From Oncomelania hupensis (taxonomy: Eukaryota; Mollusca; Gastropoda; Littorinimorpha; Pomatiopsidae): DNA of 64,000 nucleotides. The stretch lies in NCBI GenBank assembly GCA_036898135.1, contig CM072511.1, positions 22,700,988-22,764,987 of the forward strand. The letters run 5' to 3'. The position numbers and the translations under genes are program-made. Under the pieces are notes generated by a model. It saw only the letters and a list, made by a program, of their open reading frames with translations. It searched no databases and was not told the origin of the DNA. Below, piece by piece: positions 32,103 to 42,818 of this stretch; positions within the stretch are counted from its first letter, which is position 1; each line of letters starts with the position of its first letter.

Positions 32103-32742
32103 TGTTACGTTGAAACGCGAACGAAAGTATGTCGGAAGCGTGTACGATAGATCTAATCGTTTCGATTTGCAAAGTATTCAATAATAGAGTTTATTTACCT
32201 TTGATTTGAGTTTGCATTGTTGTTAGGAAAGGCTTTGTATAACGTTGATAATTTTCGTTGGTCGATATTGTTGTAGAATCTTCTGGATCGGCTTGTTTAC
32301 TATCGATCGAAGATTCGGGATAATTGTAGAAATTTGAAGGAACGATCCGGAAGGAGAAGAAATGTGTAATGACGTAAGCCAGTGATGACGATCTTTAGTT
32401 CGATTGGTGGCAGTGCGTCATTTCTACCATGTACCAAATTGTTCCAGAAAAGAGAGAGGTTATTTAATCGTGTGCCGAGTTGCTGTTGGGGGAGAGTAAA
32501 GTTGTTGACAGTGATTTAGAGAGTTGCTGTGAAAGTTGTTGAGTTGAGTTGAGAATTGTATGCAGTTGTTGATGTGTGCTGAATAAAAGTGGAAAACTTC
32601 ATACGTCGACTTTGTGACTTGTATGCTGTTTGGACGGGCTGTGTGAATAAACGAATCTGAGTTACACCTTATCAGGACTTCAGCATCGGGGCTGAATCAA
32701 ATACTGATAAAGAAAAACACCATCATCAAACTGAGTGTAACA
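32103..32742 (+). repeat. 5' LTR
   Basis: 640 bp. Possible promoter TATTTAAT near 32461; AATAAA at 32582 and 32646 could serve polyadenylation. Compared by eye with the 3' LTR I see one difference, T at 32346 against A at 38262. Confidence 0.95.
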
Positions 32743-32745
32743 TTT

Positions 32746-32763
32746 TGGGGGTCAAGCCGCGAT
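32746..32763 (+). promoter_or_regulatory. Candidate primer-binding site
   Basis: TGGGGGTCAAGCCGCGAT begins three bases after the 5' LTR and starts TGG, as expected for pairing to a tRNA 3' CCA. The tRNA is not identified. Confidence 0.45.
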
Positions 32764-33172
32764 TCACGCCATAGCCAAGGGTTCAACTGCTACAACAAGC
32801 GAGTCAACGTTACGAGAGGCAGTCATCGAGGGTAGCCGCCAACGAGTTGCGTCGAGAGGGGCCAACACACTGGGACTACATCACCGATAGGCTCGGGTTG
32901 ACTGCAAGGGCGTGTAGTCGCCGAAGAGTTGCTTCGTGAGCGAACAACAGAGCGGGACTACGTAGCTGCCGCAGGACTACGTCGAGGGACAGTCTCGGAG
33001 CTACATCGCCAGTGTTACAGAGAGCGGCGAGCGGACGTCGCGTCTACTTCAGCACAGGAGCGTATACATTAACACCAGCGTGGTGCAGCGTCGCATACGA
33101 CGAGGACAGCGGGGCCTGCGTCAGCGAAGGCGACTAGTGACAAGCATCAGCGCTACTGCAGAAAGCGTGCTG

Positions 33173-33302
33173 TTCTAGAACAGTCTAGAAAGGTACAGCA
33201 CAGTCAAGAACTTTCCAGAAAAAAAAAAGAACTCTACAGTCAAGAACTTTCTAGAAGAAGAACCTTCCAGAAAAGAACTTTCTTTAAAAGAACTTTCCAG
33301 AA
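33173..33302 (+). promoter_or_regulatory. Cluster of heat-shock-element-like motifs in the leader
   Basis: GAACTTTCCAGAA (33208-33220), GAACTTTCTAGAA (33244-33256), GAACCTTCCAGAA (33260-33272) and GAACTTTCCAGAA (33290-33302) each fit GAAnnTTCnnGAA exactly. A partial fifth lies at 33275-33287 and TTCTAGAA at 33173-33180. They end nine bases before the ATG, in the transcribed leader. They may be binding sites for HSF or just a decayed tandem repeat. Confidence 0.6.
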
Positions 33303-33310
33303 GCATCAAG

Positions 33311-36300
33311 ATGGCTGACTTCTGGCAGAAAGGGGTTGAACTGAATCTAAAAGGCAAGCAGCTGACGGAGTACGTCAAGTCTCAGGAAAGAATACGAGAA
33401 AGAGAATTGGAAGAGAAGCGTCTAGAAAAAGAAATAGAACTAGAACAGAAGCGTCTAGAAGTAGAAGAGCAGCGTCGCCGTGAAGAACGAGAATTAGAAG
33501 AGCAGCGTCGCCGTGAAGACAGAGAATTCGAGCTGAAGCGTCTTGAGTTCCAGCTAGAAATGGCGCGTATCCAAAACAATCAGCATGCGCCACAAGTCAC
33601 CAACGACCATACGGCTCCAAAATTGCCAGCTTTCGTCGACGGGAAGGACCAGATCGACAGCTATCTGGCCAGATTCGAAAGGTTCGCCGAAAGCTCCAAT
33701 TGGCAACCTCGAGACTGGGCGATTCGACTAAGTGCACTTCTGACGGGGCAAGCTCTCGAAGTTTACACCAGACTGTCGAACGATGACGCCAAAAACTACG
33801 ACGTCTTGAAAGAGGCCCTGTTGCAGTGCTACAACTTTACAGAGAAGGGCTACCGTAAACGCTTCCGTGAATGCCGGCCTAAGTCAGACGAGACGCCAAA
33901 GCAGTTTGTGGAGCGCCTGTCGTCATATCTACACAAGTGGGTGGAGTTATCAGGCGAAACGAAGTCTTACGACAGTCTCCATGACCTGATCGTGAAGGAA
34001 CAATTTCTCAATGCCTGTCACAAGGACCTAGCGACCCACTTAGAAGAACAAAAGCTGCAGACGCTTAAAGATGTGACTGAGGCTGCTGAAAGATATCTCA
34101 TCGCTCATGGAAAAACCCTGGGGCCACCCAGCGCGACGAAACATTTTCAGAAGACTGGAAACCATGTGAACCAGATCCAGGGGAGCCAGACGAACCAGAG
34201 ACAGACGGACTCCACGCCTCCTCCCAGGGAAGGGCATTCAAGAGGCTGTTTCACTTGCAACGCTACAGACCACAGAGCGGCTAACTGTCCTCAAAACAAA
34301 AGTAGCGGACAGCGGAGCAGTACGGACAATGCAGCGGCGGGCAACCGACAGAGACGTTTCTCCAATCTACGGCAAACCAGTAGATCTGACCATCAAGTGT
34401 GCGGCGGGAGCGTCATTCTTCCGAGTGAGACCGAGCGCGCAGCTACTCCCGCGGACGTGCAAGAGTGCATAACCGATGGCCAACTTCTCCTTGCCAACGG
34501 GAAATCCATCCCCGTCGTCGCCAGCGCAGCTGTGACCGTACAGAACATGCCTGTTTCCAAGGGACGCGTCGGAAATCATGAAGTGACTGTTTTAAGAGAC
34601 TCTGGCTGCAGTGGGGTCATCGTCAGAGAAGACCTAATCGCTAAAGAACAGTTCACTGGCGATTCAAAATGGACACTTATGGCCGACAGCAAATGTGTGA
34701 AAGCGCCAGTTGCAAAAATTCATGTCAACACCCCTTTCTACATAGGCGAAGTCGAAGCGGTTTGCCTGAAGAAGCCGCTGTATGATTTGATGATCGGGAA
34801 CATCGACGGCGCGAGACGACCCGACGACCCCGATCCAGAATGGAGTCCTGCCTCAACCCAACACGTCGAAGTTGTGGAGGAGGATCCATTGCCGTTTCCC
34901 GATGGAGACCTTACAGAGCTGCTACGGGACAATGTGGTTACTCCGGCTCAGCCCTGCCGACCAGAGATCGTCGGTGCTGTTACTACCAGGGCCCAGGCCA
35001 AGAGAGACAAGACGTCTACGCCACTGAAGGTCGCCGACAACTCTAAAGCTGCCATCGTGGACAGAGATAAGCTGATCCAGCTCCAGGAAGCTGATAGTAC
35101 TTTAAACAAGTACAGGAACCGCCAAGACCACGTGACCAAAGGCAGTGGTACGGTCTATTTTGAGGTGAAGGCCAAGATCCTGTATCGAATCTTCCAGCAC
35201 CCGAGGGTCAACGGAGGGAAACCACTACGTCAAGTCTTGGTACCGTTACCCCTAAGGCGCCAGGTGATGGAAGTAGCGCATGACTCAATCATGGGAGGTC
35301 ACCTAGGCATCAAGAAGACGTCAGACAAAATACAGGCGGTGTTCTACTGGCCAGGGCTTCATGCGGACGTCAGCCGTTTCTGCCGATCATGTGACATTTG
35401 CCAGAAGACCATACCTCGAGGAAGGGTCCCGAAAGTACCTATGCAGAGGATGCCTTTGATCGACCGACCTTTCAAGAGGGTGGCCTTAGACTTAATCGGC
35501 GAAATAAGACCTCCGAGTGAAGAAGGTCATCGGTGGGTACTGACTTTAGTGGACTATGCGACTCGGTACCCAGAAGCAGTGCCACTGAAGAAGATTGACA
35601 CTGAAACTGTAGCAGAGGCACTGGTGGACATGTTCAGTAGACTTGGAGTGCCTGAAGAAATTCTGACAGACCTCGGGACGCAGTTCGTCTCTGACTGCAT
35701 GAAGGAGGTGAACAGACTGCTGAGCATCCGGCATTTGACTACGACACCCTACCATCCGATGTGCAACGGGCTTGTCGAAAAGTTCAATGCTACGCTGAAG
35801 TCCACCTTGAAGAAACTGTGCAGCGAGCAGCCCAGACAATGGCATCGCTACATCAACGCCTTACTTTTCGCCTACAGAGAAGTACCGCAGGAGTCCACCG
35901 GCTTTTCTCCGTTCGAGCTGCTGTACGGAAGAACCATCCGCGGGCCGATGCACATCCTAAAAGAACTGTGGACGAAAGAAGTAGACACCCCAGAGGTGAA
36001 GAACAGCTACCAGTACGTGTTTGAGCTACGGGAGAAGCTGGAGCAGACTCTCGAGATAGCCAGAGAAAACCTGAAGAAGTCCCAGGACTGTGGAAAGCAC
36101 TACTATGACCGTAGGGCTGTGAACAGGAAGTTCAAACCTGGCAACAAAGTGCTGGTGCTGCTACCTACCGATCACAATAAGTTGCTGATGCAGTGGAAAG
36201 GCCCGTACGAAGTGGAGACCGTGGTGGGAATCAACGACTACAAGGTGAAGGTCGGCCAGCATTCCAAGATATACCACGCCAACCTCCTTAAGCTGTACGT

Positions 36301-37810
36301 GGAAAGGCCATCAGAGACTGTGCACGCAGCCACAGCAGCTGTGACCGACGACAGCTTTGACAGCGAAGAACTGTTGGAACTGGGAGACTTCCACAGCAAA
36401 GAAGGCATCGATGATGTTAAGCTAGGACCAAGCTTGACGGAAGGTCAAAAGATGGAGCTCAAGGACCTTATGGGCGAGTTTCCCCACAACTTCAGCGATG
36501 TCCCTGGCTCTACAACTTTGGTCGAACACGAAGTCCACCTCACTTCGAATATCCCTGTTCGATCCAAGCCCTTCCCGATCCCTTTCAAGGCCCGCGAATC
36601 CTTGAAGAAAGACATCGATGAGATGCTGAGGATGGGCATCATCAGGGAGTCCAGTTCCCCCTACGCGTCCCCTGTCGTGGTCGTGAAGAAGAAGGACGGC
36701 AGCAACAGAGTATGCATCGACTACAGGAAGGTTAATAAGATCACCGTCTTTGACCCTGAGCCGATGCCTACCGCAGCAGACCTCTTCCGCCAATTATCGG
36801 GGAGTAGAATCTTTTCAAAGATTGACCTCAGCAAGGGTTATTGGCAAGTCCCCGTGCGTCAACAGGACATACCAAAGACTGCCTTCATAACTCCTGATGG
36901 GACGTACGAGTGCCTAAGGATGCCCTTTGGCATGGTCAACAGCGGAGCTACCCTAAAGAGAGGAATGAGGAAGATGCTCAAAGGGATGGACAACGTCGTG
37001 TGTTACTGGGACGACCTGCTAGTCCACACCCGCACCTGGGAAGAGCATCTGCAGACCTTGACGGAGCTGTTTCACCGTCTAACAGAAGCTAACCTGACCG
37101 TGAGACCCAGTAAGTGCATTCTGGGAACTGACAACGTCGACTTTATCGGCCATTCGCTGAAAGAAGGACAAAAGGGGCTTCTGCTAGAAAACGTCACCAA
37201 AATTCTGAACGCTCCACGTCCCCAAACAAAGAAGCAAGTACGATCTTTCCTGGGATTGGCTGGGTATTATAGGGAGTTTGTACCAAACTACTCCGCCATC
37301 ACAGCACCCTTGTCGGACCTGGTGCGGAAAGGCTGTCCAAACCAAGTGCAGTGGGGACCGTCTCAGGAGAGGGCATACCAGACTGTGCGCGACCTCCTTT
37401 CGAAGGATCCGGTGCTACGACTGCCCGATACTTCCAAGGAATTCGTCTTAAGGACAGACGCAGCGGACGAAGGCATCGGCGCCATACTGATGCAAGAGCA
37501 CGAAGGGAAACTATTTCCGGTCAGTTACGCCAGCAAGAAGCTGTCCAGGGCTGAGAAAAATTACTCGACCATGGAGAAAGAGTGCCTTGCCATCATATGG
37601 GGAATCCGGAAGTTCGAACTGTACCTTCAAGGAGTGAAGTTCGTGCTACAGACTGATCACAAGCCGCTAACTTACTTGAACTCTGCCAAGTTTGTGAACA
37701 GTCGGATCATGAGATGGGCTATGTACTTGCAGAACTTTAACATGCGAGTAGAATCTATCAAAGGATCGGACAATGTTGGTGCGGACTTCCTCAGCAGAGT
37801 GTGTGAGTAA
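33311..37810 (+). CDS. Gag-Pol polyprotein of Gmr1-like retrotransposon
   Basis: 1499 residues, ATG in context AAGATGG. Residues 20-85 are a charged Glu/Arg coiled coil. About 105-270 is capsid-like (FVDGKDQIDSYLARFERFAE, FRECRPKSDETPKQFVERL). The zinc knuckle is CX2CX4HX4C at 313-326; the protease DSG is at 430-432. Integrase has H657, H664, C694, C697 (HHCC), D727, D787 and E823 (D,D35E), and a GPY/F module at 964-966. RT follows with IDYRKVN (1136-1142), IDLSKGYWQV (1171-1180) and YWDD (1232-1235). RNase H has D1383, E1424, D1449 and D1492. All catalytic residues are present and no stop or frameshift interrupts them. It encodes the enzymes for copying and integrating the element; expression as one frame implies that Gag/Pol ratio is set by proteolysis or another route. 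Confidence 0.97.
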   Translation: MADFWQKGVELNLKGKQLTEYVKSQERIRERELEEKRLEKEIELEQKRLEVEEQRRREERELEEQRRREDREFELKRLEFQLEMARIQNNQHAPQVTNDHTAPKLPAFVDGKDQIDSYLARFERFAESSNWQPRDWAIRLSALLTGQALEVYTRLSNDDAKNYDVLKEALLQCYNFTEKGYRKRFRECRPKSDETPKQFVERLSSYLHKWVELSGETKSYDSLHDLIVKEQFLNACHKDLATHLEEQKLQTLKDVTEAAERYLIAHGKTLGPPSATKHFQKTGNHVNQIQGSQTNQRQTDSTPPPREGHSRGCFTCNATDHRAANCPQNKSSGQRSSTDNAAAGNRQRRFSNLRQTSRSDHQVCGGSVILPSETERAATPADVQECITDGQLLLANGKSIPVVASAAVTVQNMPVSKGRVGNHEVTVLRDSGCSGVIVREDLIAKEQFTGDSKWTLMADSKCVKAPVAKIHVNTPFYIGEVEAVCLKKPLYDLMIGNIDGARRPDDPDPEWSPASTQHVEVVEEDPLPFPDGDLTELLRDNVVTPAQPCRPEIVGAVTTRAQAKRDKTSTPLKVADNSKAAIVDRDKLIQLQEADSTLNKYRNRQDHVTKGSGTVYFEVKAKILYRIFQHPRVNGGKPLRQVLVPLPLRRQVMEVAHDSIMGGHLGIKKTSDKIQAVFYWPGLHADVSRFCRSCDICQKTIPRGRVPKVPMQRMPLIDRPFKRVALDLIGEIRPPSEEGHRWVLTLVDYATRYPEAVPLKKIDTETVAEALVDMFSRLGVPEEILTDLGTQFVSDCMKEVNRLLSIRHLTTTPYHPMCNGLVEKFNATLKSTLKKLCSEQPRQWHRYINALLFAYREVPQESTGFSPFELLYGRTIRGPMHILKELWTKEVDTPEVKNSYQYVFELREKLEQTLEIARENLKKSQDCGKHYYDRRAVNRKFKPGNKVLVLLPTDHNKLLMQWKGPYEVETVVGINDYKVKVGQHSKIYHANLLKLYVERPSETVHAATAAVTDDSFDSEELLELGDFHSKEGIDDVKLGPSLTEGQKMELKDLMGEFPHNFSDVPGSTTLVEHEVHLTSNIPVRSKPFPIPFKARESLKKDIDEMLRMGIIRESSSPYASPVVVVKKKDGSNRVCIDYRKVNKITVFDPEPMPTAADLFRQLSGSRIFSKIDLSKGYWQVPVRQQDIPKTAFITPDGTYECLRMPFGMVNSGATLKRGMRKMLKGMDNVVCYWDDLLVHTRTWEEHLQTLTELFHRLTEANLTVRPSKCILGTDNVDFIGHSLKEGQKGLLLENVTKILNAPRPQTKKQVRSFLGLAGYYREFVPNYSAITAPLSDLVRKGCPNQVQWGPSQERAYQTVRDLLSKDPVLRLPDTSKEFVLRTDAADEGIGAILMQEHEGKLFPVSYASKKLSRAEKNYSTMEKECLAIIWGIRKFELYLQGVKFVLQTDHKPLTYLNSAKFVNSRIMRWAMYLQNFNMRVESIKGSDNVGADFLSRVCE

Positions 37811-38004
37811 AGAACATTGACTGTATGGATGAACTGTGAACATTGACAATATCCAGATAGACTTGAAGATGAAAACCATTGACTCTGTGTAGATAAGCTG
37901 AGCGCAATTACAGTATTCAGAAAGTCTTAAATTAGTTTCAATTGAGGACTTTGTTTGTGCATTACGTTTCAACGTTGTTGAAAGAAATTGGGTAAATTTC
38001 TTCT

Positions 38005-38018
38005 TGAGTGGGGGGTTA
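38005..38018 (+). promoter_or_regulatory. Polypurine tract
   Basis: GAGTGGGGGGTTA directly precedes the 3' LTR, the usual place for plus-strand priming. It is short and ends with TTA, so the exact primer is uncertain. Confidence 0.55.
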
Positions 38019-38658
38019 TGTTACGTTGAAACGCGAACGAAAGTATGTCGGAAGCGTGTACGATAGATCTAATCGTTTCGATTTGCAAAGTATTCAATAA
38101 TAGAGTTTATTTACCTTTGATTTGAGTTTGCATTGTTGTTAGGAAAGGCTTTGTATAACGTTGATAATTTTCGTTGGTCGATATTGTTGTAGAATCTTCT
38201 GGATCGGCTTGTTTACTATCGATCGAAGATTCGGGATAATTGTAGAAATTTGAAGGAACGAACCGGAAGGAGAAGAAATGTGTAATGACGTAAGCCAGTG
38301 ATGACGATCTTTAGTTCGATTGGTGGCAGTGCGTCATTTCTACCATGTACCAAATTGTTCCAGAAAAGAGAGAGGTTATTTAATCGTGTGCCGAGTTGCT
38401 GTTGGGGGAGAGTAAAGTTGTTGACAGTGATTTAGAGAGTTGCTGTGAAAGTTGTTGAGTTGAGTTGAGAATTGTATGCAGTTGTTGATGTGTGCTGAAT
38501 AAAAGTGGAAAACTTCATACGTCGACTTTGTGACTTGTATGCTGTTTGGACGGGCTGTGTGAATAAACGAATCTGAGTTACACCTTATCAGGACTTCAGC
38601 ATCGGGGCTGAATCAAATACTGATAAAGAAAAACACCATCATCAAACTGAGTGTAACA
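38019..38658 (+). repeat. 3' LTR
   Basis: 640 bp, essentially identical to the 5' LTR; followed by CTATG, the right target duplication. Confidence 0.95.
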
Positions 38659-38663
38659 CTATG

Positions 38664-38955
38664 TAGGCTACAATTGAACAGTGGCTGACAGCTTGAACAC
38701 CCAAAGATAACCTATAACGGGCATAAAATCAGAACCACAACAAAGAAATATAATAGATACTTTTAATTATACAACAATACAAGACAAATGAATTTTCGTG
38801 CTTTGCTCTTCTTCAGATTAAAAACAAACATAAAATGACTAAATGCTGCAGAATGCACAAAAAAAGTCACTTCCAGGAAAATGTTTGAAACGGGCATATA
38901 ACATCAGGCCCAGCAATTGGGTCATCAAAAATTTATTTGCACGGGTAATAACTGC
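38664..38955. other. Old flank sequence
   Basis: Contains the third copy of the foldback arm (38736-38770). No gene. Confidence 0.4.
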
Positions 38956-39150
38956 TAGTTATTGTAAAGTTACCGGCTGGTGGATTGCCTTCAGCGTTAC
39001 CACTTGGGTTGTTTCGGCAGATCTTTTATGCGGATCAGGGGTGAGACCTCTTTCAGCCAAGTTGTGGTCTTGATTTTGTGGTCCTGATTCGACTCTTTGC
39101 AGACCGCTGGACCCTGTAAGCAATGAATAACTAAACTAACTGAACTAATT
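38956..39150 (+). mobile_element. Family X retroposon, copy 5 (5'-truncated)
   Basis: Only the 3' third: TTATTGTAAAGTTACCGGCT, TTTCGGCAGATCTTTTATGC, CTGGACCCTGTAAGCAATGA then (ACTAA)n-like tail. 5' truncation is typical of LINE-driven insertion. Confidence 0.75.
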
Positions 39151-39345
39151 ACAGTGGACATTTTTTACCAGTAGAGTTCCCAGTCGGGTCACTTATCAGT
39201 TGGAAATTAAACCCCACACAGTTTCCAATTTTACCGTGATAGTAAGCTTATTCCATGTCATGATATTTAACCAGTAACGTTGTCAACTGGTCTGCATTAG
39301 TACCGTACATGTACATGTACCTTGACACAAAATGTTAAAATGTAC

Positions 39346-39434
39346 GTTGTCGTCGTCGTCGTCGTCGTAGTAGTAGTAGTAATAGTAGTAGTAGTAGTAG
39401 TAGTGGTAGTAGTAGTACTAGTAGTAGTAGTTGC

Positions 39435-39473
<39 letters not shown>
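39346..39473. repeat. (GTC)n/(GTA)n microsatellite
   Basis: Mixed trinucleotide array; poly-Val, poly-Thr and poly-Leu frames over it are artefacts. Confidence 0.95.
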
Positions 39474-40740
39474 CTGTTTGCTTTTGTGTGTGTGCATGCG
39501 GTTGGTTGCTTGTTTATTAAAGGCAATGTACCATACACATCATGTATTGCCTAATATTGAATAATGTTGTCTAAGCCCTCTGCGCGCTGTACAATAACAA
39601 ACATCTCCATTTGTTCTAAACCACCGTCAGCAGGCTGTAAAGTCTATACATATCTGCTTCTAACAGTCTAGTGTTGAAAATTAAGTCTCTAAACGGATTG
39701 CGCAGTTCAGTACTCCAACAATAGGCCCTATTTCTTTCCTCCCGACAAAATGACGGGGAGGAAAAAGAGCAAGACTGATGATGGATGATTGTGGAAAATG
39801 AACTGTCACATTAATAGCGCAGCGAAAAGAGTTGGGACCACTGTTTTGTTCGCTTCATTTTGCTTCATTCGCTTAGCCGTCCTCAGAAAGCAGGAAACAA
39901 CCAAACAAGTGAACAACCAATGACCAACGCGTCTGAATACACACTGCATGCATAATCATGTTATTCATTGAAATTGAACAGCCTATCCAGCCAAAAAAGA
40001 AACGAATCTCTAGATTCGCAAAGGTTTCGCGGGGTTACGGTTTAGTGTTTAGTATTACTGTTACCTTTCTTTCAAGCCATACATTATTTGGATAATAATT
40101 ATAACGATCAGAGCTCGTCTTCCCTTAAATATCGGGTTTCTAGTTACGTGTGAGGAACGGGGTTCTTTCCATTATAACATTTCCCTCTCGTTTTGTTTCC
40201 TTTCGCTGTCAATGCAGGAAGTGACATTGCGATTTAGGAAAGGTGTCAGTGTTGTTATGAGAGAGAAACAAAACCTTTTGAAAACAGCAGCAAAAACGTT
40301 TAGTAATTTTCTTTTGCCATTTACTGTGGAACTGTTGAACTTACGGAGTTGCTGAACTTACCTGTTGAACTTAACTTTTGTGCGTGTTAAAGATTTTTTT
40401 TTCAAAAGTGATGGAATAACGGGGATTTCCAGATTCTTCCACGAACACTTAATCTCCCTCCTTGTAATTCACCCTCCTCCTCGGTGTCTTCCATCTTGTC
40501 CTCTTTTATAACTCCTGAAATATTGGCTGTATTAACTACCATTATATTAACGGTTGTGTTTGAATGTGCATTGTATTTCATACACCTCCTCCTCCTTTTA
40601 AAAAAAAATACATCTCACTGCACACAATGTATTATTCTATTGAAGAGAAATAAATTCGAAATAGAATATTTGAGTCTTGAGTCTTCAACCTTTTTTTTTC
40701 TTATCTCTTCATCTATGTATTTATTTAGGGTTGGATAAAA
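39474..40740. other. No gene seen
   Basis: Mostly unique-looking sequence without a recognised exon. I cannot exclude small exons of an unknown gene. Confidence 0.4.
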
Positions 40741-40761
40741 GTGTGTCGATAATAATATGTT

Positions 40762-40801
40762 GCTCTCTCTCTCTCTCTCTCTCGCTCTCTCTCTCTCTCC
40801 A
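40762..40801. repeat. (CT)n microsatellite
   Basis: CTCT run with one CG interruption. Confidence 0.9.
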
Positions 40802-41012
40802 GGCCTCCCCCACCAACTGCACAACCTTATACCCAACACTTCCCTAAAGGGAGCGTACTTTGTGTAGACGTCTGGTATATGTATTGTTTGTTCCGCCGCT
40901 GCTTGTTATTAGCAGACCTATAGTTTACCTAACTTCCAGTAGCTAAGCATACATTCTTCGTCTATTAATACTTCCTGTTTTAGTTCTGGTTGTGTTTGCT
41001 TTGCGTTTTGTG

Positions 41013-41104
41013 TGAGCGTGATGTTGGAGATCACACTTATCTTGGGCCAGCGTAATGAGGGTGATGCCCATCTCTCTCCCTCTCTGCTTTACCTTCACCT
41101 TTTG
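41013..41104 (-). mobile_element. tRNA/5S chimeric SINE, copy 3 (body only)
   Basis: GTGATGTTGGAGATCACACT and GGGCCAGCGTAATGAGGGTG match the body of the SINE at 12552-12850, but the pol III head is missing. Confidence 0.85.
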
Positions 41105-41172
41105 TTATTCTTTATTTCTCCTTATCGCGCACTGAACATTCTACAAAGAATGGAGATGCGCGCGTTATAAAT

Positions 41173-41279
<107 letters not shown>

Positions 41280-41353
41280 TCTTCTTCTTCTTCTTCTCCT
41301 CCTCCTCCTCCTTCTCCTTCTTCTGCTTCTTCTTCTTCTTGTTCTTCTTCTTT

Positions 41354-42818
41354 GTACGTCACCCTAGTGGGTGCCGTGGACGTTCAGCTCTAACAGCGAG
41401 TGAGGGGAAAAAACTCAAACAAAAGAACTAACACAAAATGCCAGATGAACACTCACACTCTTTATTCAACAACAACGCACAAACACACACAGGACAATGG
41501 GGAATCTAAACCACCCTCAACCCCTATCTAGACCCACAACCCAGTATTTACTGAACAATTACCTTCCTTTTCTAAACTGAAAACCCTAGAACTGTACACC
41601 AACAAAATGCCCACAACAATATGCAACAATAGCAACAATGAATTAAATTTTATATTATTCCATTTCTAAGCTGAGTAAACAAATCAGCAAATCTTAGAAA
41701 TTCAATTGTGTTAAATAAGCTAACTTATAATTCAGTGTCACCGTTCGTAACTTAACTGTTCTTAACTGAGCTCAGAATAAACTATAGCAGATGATTACAC
41801 AGATAATTGAAGTAATTCACACGAAATACTGAAGATTGAGATATGTTTATATGCGTGAAATGCAAATCTGTGTGTGTGTGTGTGTGTCGATGCGATGTAG
41901 CTGGTATCCTGTAAACCCCGATGGAAAGCTCCCGGTCGTCCAAAGTACCAGGGCAAGTCCCGGCGGTGATGGAGGACCACACCCAGCAGCGGCGCCCACG
42001 ACAAAGGAAAGACGTGGCTGTGGTGGTGGCGAGGCCTGGCAACGTCCACACCTCACAGTGGCAAAGGCAGAGGTCTCAGAGGCTGACGTACACGTGAGAC
42101 AGTAGTACAGCAGGAATACCGTAGAAATATCGTAGAATTATGACAATAGTGATATCCAGATAGGCCCAATCTTTTAGTTCTCGGCCTGTGACACACGGAT
42201 ACACGTACACAACACAACACAAGACAATACAGCACCACGCTGGTTATCCGTTTGAGAGTATTACGTTCGTTTCTGTGCTAATGCTATGCTTTGCACTGGA
42301 GCACCTCAATACTGACGAGGTAATTGAGCCTTGGAAGGTGCCTAAACGGAGTCCACACAACCTTAAGAAAGAACCCTACACTTATTACTTCCTGAATAAA
42401 TGGAGGTTACAGTCTTTCCACTACAGTCTTTTAGTCATTCTTGTCCCGACGAGGGCGCAAGACCTTGGGTGGTTCGAAACAACGAGACTCTACCCTTACA
42501 GAATTACTCTGTCACAACACTGTCACAAAGTTACTTCTGTCCAAAAAAAACCGACTACTCGCAAAAGCTTCCAACGTGACTCTGCTGGCTAAATCTTCTA
42601 CAGTTTACAGTACAAGGTATCGAGTCCAGCTCAGTAACCCATTCTCCCACTATGCATCATCCGCTATGCGTTAAACACGTGAAAATCATACAGACTTATC
42701 TTACATACGCAGTAGGGAAAACTGCCGATACAACCTTGCATACTGTATCACTAGAGATGTGCAACTCTGCACGATATGTAACTACTTCTAGCGTGTGCTG
42801 AAAACTCGTGTCGTCACA
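41354..42818 (-). mobile_element. 1465-bp insertion of unknown class with 21-bp flanking repeats
   Basis: The 21 bases at 41333-41353 (TTCTTCTTGTTCTTCTTCTT+T) recur exactly at 42819-42839, splitting a CTT tract. The insert has no substantial coding frame. Read on the minus strand it runs TGTGACGACACG...GGTGACGTAC(A) and holds an AATAAA (41461-41466 complement) about 110 bases from its end, as an LTR in that orientation could. So a solo LTR with TG...CA ends is one reading; but a 20-bp duplication is too long for that, and a retroposon of another type is possible. Orientation is tentative. Confidence 0.55.

Larger units (their letters stand above)
32103..38658 (+). mobile_element. Complete Gmr1-like (integrase-first) Ty3/gypsy LTR retrotransposon
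   Basis: 6556-bp element: 640-bp LTRs at 32103-32742 and 38019-38658, both TG...CA (TGTTAC...GTAACA), a leader, a single Gag-Pol frame and a G-rich tract before the 3' LTR. It is flanked by CTATG on both sides. Domain order is capsid, zinc knuckle, protease, integrase, RT, RNase H. Ordinary Ty3/gypsy elements place integrase last. The integrase-first order within the Ty3 lineage is established for Gmr1-like elements, described first from cod and other deuterostomes. No env-like frame is present. Intact coding and nearly identical LTRs indicate a recent insertion that could still be active. Confidence 0.95.

Noticed and set aside
42309..42330. Hammerhead-ribozyme-like CTGACGA core in the unknown insertion
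   Set aside because: No matching GAAA strand or paired stems could be found around it.
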